Source of the DNA: Litoditis marina
Lineage: Eukaryota > Nematoda > Chromadorea > Rhabditida > Rhabditidae
NCBI GenBank assembly: GCA_964036275.1
Contig: CAXIWQ010000068.1
Coordinates: 18,078 to 82,077 of the forward strand
DNA length: 64,000 nt
Reading direction: 5' to 3'
Positions 32,701 to 45,679 of this stretch are shown here, piece by piece. Within the stretch, counting starts at the first letter, position 1, and each line of letters opens with the position of its first letter. The notes beneath the pieces were generated by a model. That model was not told the origin of the DNA and did not search any database. It saw only the letters and a list, made by a program, of their open reading frames with translations. The translations under genes and the position numbers were made by a program.

Positions 32701-35572
32701 AGGTCAATCTGAAGATTGTAAGAAAACCAATTGTTTCATGGTAGTTGTTACCAAAAGTGGGAAAATAGTCCAATTGAGTAGTAACAGTGTACTGAAGATT
32801 TTTCATGTATACAAGCTCTGTATCGAAACTCAGAAAGTTCGAATTTTGGCCGCGCTGATATTGAATCGGCCGGATTCCGAAGTTTTCACAGGTCAATCTG
32901 AAGATTGTAAGAAAACCAATTGTTTCATGGTAGTTGTTCCTATAAGTGGGGAGATAGTCCAATTGAGTAGTAACAGTGTACTAAAGGTTTTTCATGTATA
33001 CAAGCTCTGTATCGAAACTCAGAAAGTTCGAATTTTGGCCGCGCTGATATTCAATCGGCCGGATTCCGAAGTTTTCACAGGTCAATCAGAAGATTGTAAG
33101 AAAACCAATTGTTTCATGGTAGTTGTTACTATAAGTGGGGAGATAGTCCAACTGAGTAGTAACAGTGTACTAAAGGTTTTTCATGTATACAAGCTCTGTA
33201 TCGAAACCCAGAAAGTTCGAATTTTGGCCGCGCTGATATTGAATCGGCCGGATTTCGAAGTTTTCACAGAACAATCTAAAGATTGTAAGAAAACCAATTG
33301 TTTCATGGTAGTTGTTACCATAAGTGAGAAAATAGTCCAATTGAGTAGTAACAGTGTACTAAAGGTTTTTCATGTATACAACCTCTGTATCGAAACTCAG
33401 AAAGTTCGAATTTTGGCCGCGCTGATATTCAATCGGCCGGATTCCGAAGTTTTCACAGGTCAATCTGAAGATTGTAAGAAAACCAATTGTTTCATGGTAG
33501 TTGTTACTATAAGTGGGGAGATAGTCCAATTGAGTAGTAACAGTGTACTAAAGGTTTTTCATGTATACAAGCTCTGTATCGAAACTCAGAAAGTTCGAAT
33601 TTTGGCCGCGCTGATATTCAATCGGCCGGATTCCGAAGTTTTCACAGGTCAATCTGAAGATTGTAAGAAAACCAATTGTTTCATGGTAGTTGTTACTATA
33701 AGTGAGGAGATAGTCCAACTGAGTAGTAACAGTGTACTAAAGGTTTTTCATGTATACAAGCTCTGTATCGAAACCCAGAAAGTTCGAATTTTGGCCGCGC
33801 TGATATTGAATCGGCCGGGTTCCGAAGTTTTCACCGGTCAACCTGAAGATTGTAAATAGGTCAATTGTTTCATGTTAGTTGTGACCATACGTGGGAAGAT
33901 AGTCCAATTGAGTAGTAACAGTGTACTAAAGGTTTTTCATGTATACAAGCTCTGTATCGAAACTCAGAAAGTTCGAATTTTGGCCGCGCTGATATTCAAT
34001 CGGCCGGATTCCGAAGTTTTCACAGGTCAATCTGAAGATTGTAAGAAAACCAATTGTTTCATGGTAGTTGTTACTATAAGTGGGGAGATAGTCCAATTGA
34101 GTAGTAACAGTGTACTAAAGGTTTTTCATGTATACAAGCTCTGTATCGAAACTCAGAAAGTTCGAATTTTGGCCGCGCTGATATTCAATCGGCCGGATTC
34201 CGAAGTTTTCACAGGTCAATCTGAAGATTGTAAGAAAACCAATTGTTTCATGGTAGTTGTTACTATAAGTGAGGAGATAGTCCAACTGAGTAGTAACAGT
34301 GTACTAAAGGTTTTTCATGTATACAAGCTCTGTATCGAAACCCAGAAAGTTCGAATTTTGGCCGCGCTGATATTGAATCGGCCGGGTTCCGAAGTTTTCA
34401 CCGGTCAACCTGAAGATTGTAAATAGGTCAATTGTTTCATGTTAGTTGTGACCATACGTGGGAAGATAGTCCAATTGAGTAGTAACAGTGTACTAAAGGT
34501 TTTTCATGTATACAAGCTCTGTATCGAAACTCAGAAAGTTCGAATTTTGGCCGCGCTGATATTGAATCGGCCGGATTCCGAAGTTTTCACAGGTCAATCT
34601 GAAGATTGTAAGAAAACCAATTGTTTCATGGTAGTTGTTCCTATAAGTGGGGAGATAGTCCAATTGAGTAGTAACAGTGTACTAAAGGTTTTTCATGTAT
34701 ACAAGCTCTGTATCGAAACTCAGAAAGTTCGAATTTTGGCCGCGCTGATATTCAATCGGCCGGATTCCGAAGTTTTCACAGGTCAATCAGAAGATTGTAA
34801 GAAAACCAATTGTTTCATGGTAGTTGTTACTATAAGTGGGGAGATAGTCCAACTGAGTAGTAACAGTGTACTAAAGGTTTTTCATGTATACAAGCTCTGT
34901 ATCGAAACCCAGAAAGTTCGAATTTTGGCCGCGCTGATATTGAATCGGCCGGATTTCGAAGTTTTCACAGAACAATCTAAAGATTGTAAGAAAACCAATT
35001 GTTTCATGGTAGTTGTTACCATAAGTGAGAAAATAGTCCAATTGAGTAGTAACAGTGTACTAAAGGTTTTTCATGTATACAACCTCTGTATCGAAACTCA
35101 GAAAGTTCGAATTTTGGCCGCGCTGATATTCAATCGGCCGGATTCCGAAGTTTTCACAGGTCAATCTGAAGATTGTAAGAAAACCAATTGTTTCATGGTA
35201 GTTGTTACTATAAGTGGGGAGATAGTCCAATTGAGTAGTAACAGTGTACTAAAGGTTTTTCATGTATACAAGCTCTGTATCGAAACTCAGAAAGTTCGAA
35301 TTTTGGCCGCGCTGATATTCAATCGGCCGGATTCCGAAGTTTTCACAGGTCAATCTGAAGATTGTAAGAAAACCAATTGTTTCATGGTAGTTGTTACTAT
35401 AAGTGAGGAGATAGTCCAACTGAGTAGTAACAGTGTACTAAAGGTTTTTCATGTATACAAGCTCTGTATCGAAACCCAGAAAGTTCGAATTTTGGCCGCG
35501 CTGATATTGAATCGGCCGGGTTCCGAAGTTTTCACCGGTCAACCTGAAGATTGTAAATAGGTCAATTGTTTC

Positions 35573-38500
35573 ATGTTAGTTGTGACCATACGTGGGAAGA
35601 TAGTCCAATTGAGTAGTAACAGTGTACTAAAGGTTTTTCATGTATACAAGCTCTGTATCGAAACTCAGAAAGTTCGAATTTTGGCCGCGCTGATATTCAA
35701 TCGGCCGGATTCCGAAGTTTTCACAGGTCAATCTGAAGATTGTAAGAAAACCAATTGTTTCATGGTAGTTGTTACTATAAGTGGGGAGATAGTCCAATTG
35801 AGTAGTAACAGTGTACTAAAGGTTTTTCATGTATACAAGCTCTGTATCGAAACTCAGAAAGTTCGAATTTTGGCCGCGCTGATATTCAATCGGCCGGATT
35901 CCGAAGTTTTCACAGGTCAATCTGAAGATTGTAAGAAAACCAATTGTTTCATGGTAGTTGTTACTATAAGTGAGGAGATAGTCCAACTGAGTAGTAACAG
36001 TGTACTAAAGGTTTTTCATGTATACAAGCTCTGTATCGAAACCCAGAAAGTTCGAATTTTGGCCGCGCTGATATTGAATCGGCCGGGTTCCGAAGTTTTC
36101 ACCGGTCAACCTGAAGATTGTAAATAGGTCAATTGTTTCATGTTAGTTGTGACCATACGTGGGAAGATAGTCCAATTGAGTAGTAACAGTGTACTAAAGG
36201 TTTTTCATGTATACAAGCTCTGTATCGAAACTCAGAAAGTTCGAATTTTGGCCGCGCTGATATTCAATCGGCCGGATTCCGAAGTTTTCACAGGTCAATC
36301 TGAAGATTGTAAGAAAACCAATTGTTTCATGGTAGTTGTTACTATAAGTGAGGAGATAGTCCAACTGAGAAGTAACAGTGTACTAAAGGTTTTTCATGTA
36401 TACAAGCTCTGTATCGAAACCCAGAAAGTTCGAATTTTGGCCGCGCTGATATTGAATCGGCCGGGTTCCGAAGTTTTCACCGGTCAACCTGAAGATTGTA
36501 AATAGGTCAATTGTTTCATGTTAGTTGTGACCATACGTGGGAAGATAGTCCAATTGAGTAGTAACAGTGTACTAAAGGTTTTTCATGTTTACAAGCTCTG
36601 TATCGAAACTCAGAAAGTTCGAATTTTGGCCGCGCTGATATTCAATCGGCCGGATTCCGAAGTTTTCACAGGTCAATCTGAAGATTGTAAGAAAACCAAT
36701 TGTTTCATGGTAGTTGTTACCAAAAGTGGGAAAATAGTCCAATTGAGTAGTAACAGTGTACTAAAGATTTTTCATGTATACAAGCTCTGTATCGAAACTC
36801 AGAAAGTTCGAATTTTGGCCGCGCTGATATTGAATCGGCCGGATTCCGAAGTTTTCACAGGTCAATCTGAAGATTGTAAGAAAACCAATTGTTTCATGGT
36901 AGTTGTTCCTATAAGTGGGGAGATAGTCCAATTGAGTAGTAACAGTGTACTAAAGGTTTTTCATGTATACAAGCTCTGTATCGAAACTCAGAAAGTTCGA
37001 ATTTTGGCCGCGCTGATATTCAATCGGCCGGATTCCGAAGTTTTCACAGGTCAATCAGAAGATTGTAAGAAAACCAATTGTTTCATGGTAGTTGTTACTA
37101 TAAGTGGGGAGATAGTCCAACTGAGTAGTAACAGTGTACTAAAGGTTTTTCATGTATACAAGCTCTGTATCGAAACCCAGAAAGTTCGAATTTTGGCCGC
37201 GCTGATATTCAATCGGCCGGATTCCGAAGTTTTCACAGGTCAATCTGAAGATTGTAAGAAAACCAATTGTTTCATGGTAGTTGTTACTATAAGTGAGGAG
37301 ATAGTCCAACTGAGTAGTAACAGTGTACTAAAGGTTTTTCATGTATACAAGCTCTGTATCGAAACCCAGAAAGTTCGAATTTTGGCCGCGCTGATATTGA
37401 ATCGGCCGGGTTCCGAAGTTTTCACCGGTCAACCTGAAGATTGTAAATAGGTCAATTGTTTCATGTTAGTTGTGACCATACGTGGGAAGATAGTCCAATT
37501 GAGTAGTAACAGTGTACTAAAGGTTTTTCATGTATACAAGCTCTGTATCGAAACTCAGAAAGTTCGAATTTTGGCCGCGCTGATATTCAATCGGCCGGAT
37601 TCCGAAGTTTTCACAGGTCAATCTGAAGATTGTAAGAAAACCAATTGTTTCATGGTAGTTGTTACTATAAGTGGGGAGATAGTCCAATTGAGTAGTAACA
37701 GTGTACTAAAGGTTTTTCATGTATACAAGCTCTGTATCGAAACTCAGAAAGTTCGAATTTTGGCCGCGCTGATATTCAATCGGCCGGATTCCGAAGTTTT
37801 CACAGGTCAATCTGAAGATTGTAAGAAAACCAATTGTTTCATGGTAGTTGTTACTATAAGTGAGGAGATAGTCCAACTGAGTAGTAACAGTGTACTAAAG
37901 GTTTTTCATGTATACAAGCTCTGTATCGAAACCCAGAAAGTTCGAATTTTGGCCGCGCTGATATTGAATCGGCCGGGTTCCGAAGTTTTCACCGGTCAAC
38001 CTGAAGATTGTAAATAGGTCAATTGTTTCATGTTAGTTGTGACCATACGTGGGAAGATAGTCCAATTGAGTAGTAACAGTGTACTAAAGGTTTTTCATGT
38101 ATACAAGCTCTGTATCGAAACTCAGAAAGTTCGAATTTTGGCCGCGCTGATATTCAATCGGCCGGATTCCGAAGTTTTCACAGGTCAATCTGAAGATTGT
38201 AAGAAAACCAATTGTTTCATGGTAGTTGTTACTATAAGTGAGGAGATAGTCCAACTGAGAAGTAACAGTGTACTAAAGGTTTTTCATGTATACAAGCTCT
38301 GTATCGAAACCCAGAAAGTTCGAATTTTGGCCGCGCTGATATTGAATCGGCCGGGTTCCGAAGTTTTCACCGGTCAACCTGAAGATTGTAAATAGGTCAA
38401 TTGTTTCATGTTAGTTGTGACCATACGTGGGAAGATAGTCCAATTGAGTAGTAACAGTGTACTAAAGGTTTTTCATGTTTACAAGCTCTGTATCGAAACT

Positions 38501-39090
38501 CAGAAAGTTCGAATTTTGGCCGCGCTGATATTCAATCGGCCGGATTCCGAAGTTTTCACAGGTCAATCTGAAGATTGTAAGAAAACCAATTGTTTCATGG
38601 TAGTTGTTACCAAAAGTGGGAAAATAGTCCAATTGAGTAGTAACAGTGTACTAAAGATTTTTCATGTATACAAGCTCTGTATCGAAACTCAGAAAGTTCG
38701 AATTTTGGCCGCGCTGATATTGAATCGGCCGGATTCCGAAGTTTTCACAGGTCAATCTGAAGATTGTAAGAAAACCAATTGTTTCATGGTAGTTGTTCCT
38801 ATAAGTGGGGAGATAGTCCAACTGAGTAGTAACAGTGTACTAAAGGTTTTTCATGTATACAAGCTCTGTATCGAAACTCAGAAAGTTCGAATTTTGGCCG
38901 CGCTGATATTCAATCGGCCGGATTCCGAAGTTTTCACAGGTCAATCAGAAGATTGTAAGAAAACCAATTGTTTCATGGTAGTTGTTACTATAAGTGGGGA
39001 GATAGTCCAACTGAGTAGTAACAGTGTACTAAAGGTTTTTCATGTATACAAGCTCTGTATCGAAACCCAGAAAGTTCGAATTTTGGCCGC
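35573..39090. repeat. 10-monomer higher-order repeat (1,890 bp)
   Basis: The TAG-bearing monomer spacing 567, 378, 945 bp after 35560 repeats after 37450, and the translated strings of the corresponding segments match. The copies part ways near 39090. Confidence 0.75.
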
Positions 39091-42000
39091 GCTGATATTG
39101 AATCGGCCGGATTTCGAAGTTTTCACAGAACAATCTAAAGATTGTAAGAAAACCAATTGTTTCATGGTAGTTGTTACCATAAGTGAGAAAATAGTCCAAT
39201 TGAGTAGTAACAGTGTACTAAAGGTTTTTCATGTATACAACCTCTGTATCGAAACTCAGAAAGTTCGAATTTTGGCCGCGCTGATATTCAATCGGCCGGA
39301 TTCCGAAGTTTTCACAGGTCAATCTGAAGATTGTAAGAAAACCAATTGTTTCATGGTAGTTGTTACTATAAGTGGGGAGATAGTCCAATTGAGTAGTAAC
39401 AGTGTACTAAAGGTTTTTCATGTATACAAGCTCTGTATCGAAACTCAGAAAGTTCGAATTTTGGCCGCGCTGATATTCAATCGGCCGGATTCCGAAGTTT
39501 TCACAGGTCAATCTGAAGATTGTAAGAAAACCAATTGTTTCATGGTAGTTGTTACTATAAGTGAGGAGATAGTCCAACTGAGTAGTAACAGTGTACTAAA
39601 GGTTTTTCATGTATACAAGCTCTGTATCGAAACCCAGAAAGTTCGAATTTTGGCCGCGCTGATATTGAATCGGCCGGGTTCCGAAGTTTTCACCGGTCAA
39701 CCTGAAGATTGTAAGAAAACCAATTGTTTCATGTTAGTTGTTACTATAAGTGGGGAGATAGTCCAACTGAGTAGTAACAGTGTACTAAAGGTTTTTCATG
39801 TATACAAGCTCTGTATCGAAACCCAGAAAGTTCGAATTTTGGCCGCGCTGATATTGAATCGGCCGGATTCCGAAGTTTTCACAGGTCAATCAGAAGATTG
39901 TAAGAAAATCAATTGTTTCATGGTAGTTGTTACTATAAGTGGGGAGATAGTCCAACTGAGTAGTAACAGTGTACTAAAGGTTTTTCATGTATACAAGCTC
40001 TGTATCGAAACCCAGAAAGTTCGAATTTTGGCCGCGCTGATATTGAATCGGCCGGATTTCGAAGTTTTCACAGAACAATCTAAAGATTGTAAGAAAACCA
40101 ATTGTTTCATGGTAGTTGTTACCATAAGTGAGAAAATAGTCCAATTGAGTAGTAACAGTGTACTAAAGGTTTTTCATGTATACAAGCTCTGTATCGAAAC
40201 TCAGAAAGTTCGAATTTTGGCCGCGCTGATATTCAATCGGCCGGATTCCGAAGTTTTCACAGGTCAATCTGAAGATTGTAAGAAAACCAATTGTTTCATG
40301 GTAGTTGTTACTATAAGTGAGGAGATAGTCCAACTGAGAAGTAACAGTGTACTAAAGGTTTTTCATGTATACAAGCTCTGTATCGAAACCCAGAAAGTTC
40401 GAATTTTGGCCGCGCTGATATTGAATCGGCCGGGTTCCGAAGTTTTCACCGGTCAACCTGAAGATTGTAAATAGGTCAATTGTTTCATGTTAGTTGTGAC
40501 CATACGTGGGAAGATAGTCCAATTGAGTAGTAACAGTGTACTAAAGGTTTTTCATGTTTACAAGCTCTGTATCGAAACTCAGAAAGTTCGAATTTTGGCC
40601 GCGCTGATATTCAATCGGCCGGATTCCGAAGTTTTCACAGGTCAATCTGAAGATTGTAAGAAAACCAATTGTTTCATGGTAGTTGTTACCAAAAGTGGGA
40701 AAATAGTCCAATTGAGTAATAACAGTGTACTAAAGATTTTTCATGTATACAAGCTCTGTATCGAAACTCAGAAAGTTCGAATTTTGGCCGCGCTGATATT
40801 GAATCGGCCGGATTCCGAAGTTTTCACAGGTCAATCTGAAGATTGTAAGAAAACCAATTGTTTCATGGTAGTTGTTCCTATAAGTGGGGAGATAGTCCAA
40901 TTGAGTAGTAACAGTGTACTAAAGGTTTTTCATGTATACAAGCTCTGTATCGAAACTCAGAAAGTTCGAATTTTGGCCGCGCTGATATTCAATCGGCCGG
41001 ATTCCGAAGTTTTCACAGGTCAATCAGAAGATTGTAAGAAAACCAATTGTTTCATGGTAGTTGTTACTATAAGTGGGGAGATAGTCCAACTGAGTAGTAA
41101 CAGTGTACTAAAGGTTTTTCATGTATACAAGCTCTGTATCGAAACCCAGAAAGTTCGAATTTTGGCCGCGCTGATATTGAATCGGCCGGATTTCGAAGTT
41201 TTCACAGAACAATCTAAAGATTGTAAGAAAACCAATTGTTTCATGGTAGTTGTTACCATAAGTGAGAAAATAGTCCAATTGAGTAGTAACAGTGTACTAA
41301 AGGTTTTTCATGTATACAACCTCTGTATCGAAACTCAGAAAGTTCGAATTTTGGCCGCGCTGATATTGAATCGGCCGGATTCCGAAGTTTTCACAGAACA
41401 ATCTAAAGATTGTAAGAAAACCAATTGTTTCATGGTAGTTGTTACCATAAGTGAGAAAATAGTCCAATTGAGTAGTAACAGTGTACTAAAGGTTTTTCAT
41501 GTATACAACCTCTGTATCGAAACTCAGAAAGTTCGAATTTTGGCCGCGCTGATATTCAATCGGCCGGATTCCGAAGTTTTCACAGGTCAATCTGAAGATT
41601 GTAAGAAAACCAATTGTTTCATGGTAGTTGTTACTATAAGTGGGGAGATAGTCCAATTGAGTAGTAACAGTGTACTAAAGATTTTTCATGTATACAAGCT
41701 CTGTATCGAAACTCAGAAAGTTCGAATTTTGGCCGCGCTGATATTCAATCGGCCGGATTCCGAAGTTTTCACAGGTCAATCTGAAGATTGTAAGAAAACC
41801 AATTGTTTCATGGTAGTTGTTACTATAAGTGAGGAGATAATCCAACTGAGTAGTAACAGTGTACTAAAGGTTTTTCATGTATACAAGCTCTGTATCGAAA
41901 CCCAGAAAGTTCGAATTTTGGCCGCGCTGATATTGAATCGGCCGGGTTCCGAAGTTTTCACCGGTCAACCTGAAGATTGTAAGAAAACCAATTGTTTCAT

Positions 42001-45000
42001 GTTAGTTGTGACCATACGTGGGAAGATAGTCCAATTGAGTAGTAACAGTGTACTAAAGGTTTTTCATGTATACAAGCTCTGTATCGAAACTCAGAAAGTT
42101 CGAATTTTGGCCGCGCTGATATTCAATCGGCCGGATTCCGAAGTTTTCACAGGTCAATCTGAAGATTGTAAGAAAACCAATTGTTTCATGGTAGTTGTTA
42201 CTATAAGTGAGGAGATAGTCCAACTGAGAAGTAACAGTGTACTAAAGGTTTTTCATGTATACAAGCTCTGTATCGAAACCCAGAAAGTTCGAATTTTGGC
42301 CGCGCTGATATTGAATCGGCCGGGTTCCGAAGTTTTCACCGGTCAACCTGAAGATTGTAAATAGGTCAATTGTTTCATGTTAGTTGTGACCATACGTGGG
42401 AAGATAGTCCAATTGAGTAGTAACAGTGTACTAAAGGTTTTTCATGTATACAAGCTCTGTATCGAAACTCAGAAAGTTTGAATTTTGGCCGCGCTGATAT
42501 TGAATCGGACGGATTTCGAAGTTTTCACCGGTCAATCTGAAGATTGTAAGGAGGCCAATTGTTTCATGGTAGTTGTGACCATAAGTGGGAAGATAGTCCA
42601 ATTGAGTACTAACAGTGTACTGAAGGTTTTACATGTATACAAGCTCTGTATCGAAACTCAGAAAGTTCGAATTTTGGCCGCGCTGATATTGAATCGGCCG
42701 GATTTCGAAGTTTTCACCGGTCAATCTGAAGATTGTAAGGAGGCCAATTGTTTCATGGTAGTTGTGACCATAAGTGGAAAGATAGTCCAGTTGAGAAGTA
42801 ACAGTGTACTAAAGGTTTTTCATGTATACAACCTCTGTATCGAAACTCAGAAAGTTCGAATTTTGGCCGCGCTGATATTCAATCGGCCGGATTCCGAAGT
42901 TTTCACAGGTCAATCTGAAGATTGTAAGGAAACCAATTGTTTCATAATAGTTGTTACAATAAGTGGGAAGATAGTTCAATTAAGTGGTAACAGTGTACGG
43001 AAGGTTTTTCATGTATACAAGCTCTGTATCGAAACTCAGAAAGTTCGAATTTTGGCCGCGCTGATATTGAATCGGCCGGTTTTCGAAGTTTTCACAGGTC
43101 AATCTGAAGATTGTACGAAGGCCAATTGTTTCATAATAGTTGTTACAATAAGTGGGAAGGTAGTCCAATTGAGTAGTAACAGTGCACTAAAGGTTTTTCA
43201 TATATACAAGCTCTGTATCGAAACTCAGAAAGTTCGAATTTTGGCCGCGCTGATATTCAATCGGCCGGGTTCCGAAGTTTTCACCGGTCAACCTGAAGAT
43301 TGTAAATAGGTCAATTGTTTCATGTTAGTTGTGACCATACGTGGAAAGATAGTCCAATTGAGTAGTAACAGTGTACTAAAGGTTTTTCATGTATACAAGC
43401 TCTGTATCGAAACTCAGAAAGTTCGAATTTTGGCCGCGCTGATATTGAATCGGCCGGATTTCGAAGTTTTCACAGGTCAATCTGAAGATTGTACGAAGGC
43501 CAATTGTTTCATAATAGTTGTTACAATGAGTGGGAAGATAGTCCAATTGAGTAGTAACAGTGTACTAATGGTTTTTCATGTATACAAGCTCTGTATCGAA
43601 ACTCAGAAAGTTCGAATTTTGGCCGCGCTGATATTGAATCGGCCGGATTTCGAAGTTTTCACAGGTCAATCTGAAGATTGTACGAAGGCCAATTGTTTCA
43701 TAATAGTTGTTACAATGAGTGGGAAGATAGTCCAATTGAGTAGTAACAGTGTACTAAAGGTTTTTCATGTATACAAGCTCTGTATCGAAACTCAGAAAGT
43801 TCGAATTTCGGCCGCGCTGATATTCAATCGGCCGGATTCCGAAGTTTTCACCGGTCAATCTGAAGATTGTAAGGAGGCCAATTGTTTCATGGTAGTTGTT
43901 ACCATAAGTGGGAAGATAGTCCAATTGAGTAGTAACAGCGTACTAAAGGTTTTTCATGTTTACAAGCTCTGTATCGAAACTCAGAAAGTTCGAATTTTGG
44001 CCGCGCTGATATTCAATCGGCCGGATTCCGAAGTTTTCACAGGTCAATCTGAAGATTGTAAGAAAACCAATTGTTTCATGGTAGTTGTTACCATAAGTGG
44101 GAAAATAGTCCAATTGAGTAGTAACAGTGTACTAAAGATTTTTCATGTATACAAGCTCTGTATCGAAACTCAGAAAGTTCGAATTTTGGCCGCGCTGATA
44201 TTGAATCGGCCGGATTCCGAAGTTTTCACAGGTCAATCTGAAGATTGTAAGAAAACCAATTGTTTCATGGTAGTTGTTACTATAAGTGGGGAGATAGTCC
44301 AATTGAGTAGTAACAGTGTACTAAAGGTTTTTCATGTATACAAGCTCTGTATCGAAACTCAGAAAGTTCGAATTTTGGCCGCGCTGATATTCAATCGGCC
44401 GGATTCCGAAGTTTTCACAGGTCAATCTGAAGATTGTAAGAAAACCAATTGTTTCATGGTAGTTGTTACTATAAGTGAGGAGATAGTCCAACTGAGAAGT
44501 AACAAAGTACTAAAGGTTTTTCATGTATACAAGCTCTGTATCGAAACCCAGAAAGTTCGAATTTTGGCCGCGCTGATATTGAATCGGCCGGGTTCCGAAG
44601 TTTTCACCGGTCAACCTGAAGATTGTAAATAGGTCAATTGTTTCATGTTAGTCGTGACCATACGTGGGAAGATAGTCCAATTGAGTAGTAACAGTGTACT
44701 AAAGGTTTTTCATGTTTACAAGCTCTGTATCGAAACTCAGAAAGTTCGAATTTTGGCCGCGCTGATATTCAATCGGCCGGATTCCGAAGTTTTCACAGGT
44801 CAATCTGAAGATTGTAAGAAAACCAATTGTTTCATGGTAGTTGTTACCAAAAGTGGGAAAATAGTCCAATTGAGTAGTAACAGTGTACTAAAGATTTTTC
44901 ATGTATACAAGCTCTGTATCGAAACTCAGAAAGTTCGAATTTTGGCCGCGCTGATATTGAATCGGCCGGATTCCGAAGTTTTCACAGGTCAATCTGAAGA

Positions 45001-45486
45001 TTGTAAGAAAACCAATTGTTTCATGGTAGTTGTTACTATAAGTGGGAAGATAGTCCAATCAAGTAGTAACAGCGTACTAAAGGTTTTTCATGTATACAAG
45101 CTCTGTATCGAAACTCAGAAAGTTCGAATTTTGGCCGCGCTGATATTCAATCGGCCGGATTCCGAAGTTTTCACCGGTCAACCTGAAGATTGTAAATAGG
45201 TCAATTGTTTCATGTTAGTTGTGACCATACGTGGGAAGATAGTCCAATTGAGTAGTAACAGTGTACTAAAGGTTTTTCATGTTTACAAGCTCTGTATCGA
45301 AACTCAGAAAGTTCGAATTTTGGCCGCGCTGATATTCAATCGGCCGGATTCCGAAGTTTTCACAGGTCAATCTGAAGATTGTAAGAAAACCAATTGTTTC
45401 ATGGTAGTTGTTACCAAAAGTGGGAAAATAGTCCAATTGAGTAGTAACAGTGTACTAAAGATTTTTCATGTATACAAGCTCTGTAT

Positions 45487-45679
45487 AGTCGTCGCCAACG
45501 GAAAAGTGGGAGGTTACTGTATATCTCAGTTTCCGCTGTGTACGGACACATGTCTTCGATTCCAGAGCTTCTTCGATATCGGCTCTTGTAGCGCAGTGGT
45601 TACCACCTGGCCTACGAACCTTTTGCTCGCAGGATCGATTCCGGCGTGTGACAACAATTTATAAATTGGGCACGCCCTA
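45487..45679 (+). mobile_element. tRNA-derived SINE-like insert
   Basis: A 193-bp non-satellite insert interrupts CTGTAT/CGAAAC and is flanked by TAT on both sides (45484-45486, 45680-45682). It contains an RNA polymerase III A box TAGCGCAGTGG (45589-45599) and a B box GGATCGATTCC (45632-45642; one mismatch to GGTTCGANTCC) 33 bases apart. An earlier TCTTCGATTCC (about 45553-45563) looks like a second, older B box. The 3' end has the palindrome AATTTATAAATT and a GGGCACGCCC hairpin, not a poly(A) tail. A tRNA-derived SINE or tRNA-like small element is the best reading. The very short duplication is unusual for LINE-mobilised SINEs. Confidence 0.55.
45581..45652 (+). pseudogene. tRNA-like segment (degenerate)
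   Basis: The segment has tRNA-like order: GGCTCTT, A box, CCTACGAA resembling an anticodon loop (ACG would be arginine), then a T-arm GCAGG/CCGGC with one mismatch and loop ATCGATT. The 5' end does not pair with the 3' end, and the D- and anticodon stems are broken, so it is not a functional tRNA gene. Confidence 0.45.

Noticed and set aside
28958..33859. A 1633-codon open frame that could be read as a giant repetitive protein
   Set aside because: It is the satellite monomer read in its stop-free phase; neighbouring monomers carry stops and frameshifts and there are no start, splice or end signals.
45581..45652. Functional tRNA-Arg gene
   Set aside because: The acceptor ends do not pair and the D- and anticodon stems are broken; only the promoter boxes and T-arm are kept.
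45487..45679. DNA transposon with terminal inverted repeats
   Set aside because: The two ends (AGTCGTCGCC and GCACGCCCTA) are not inverted copies of each other.
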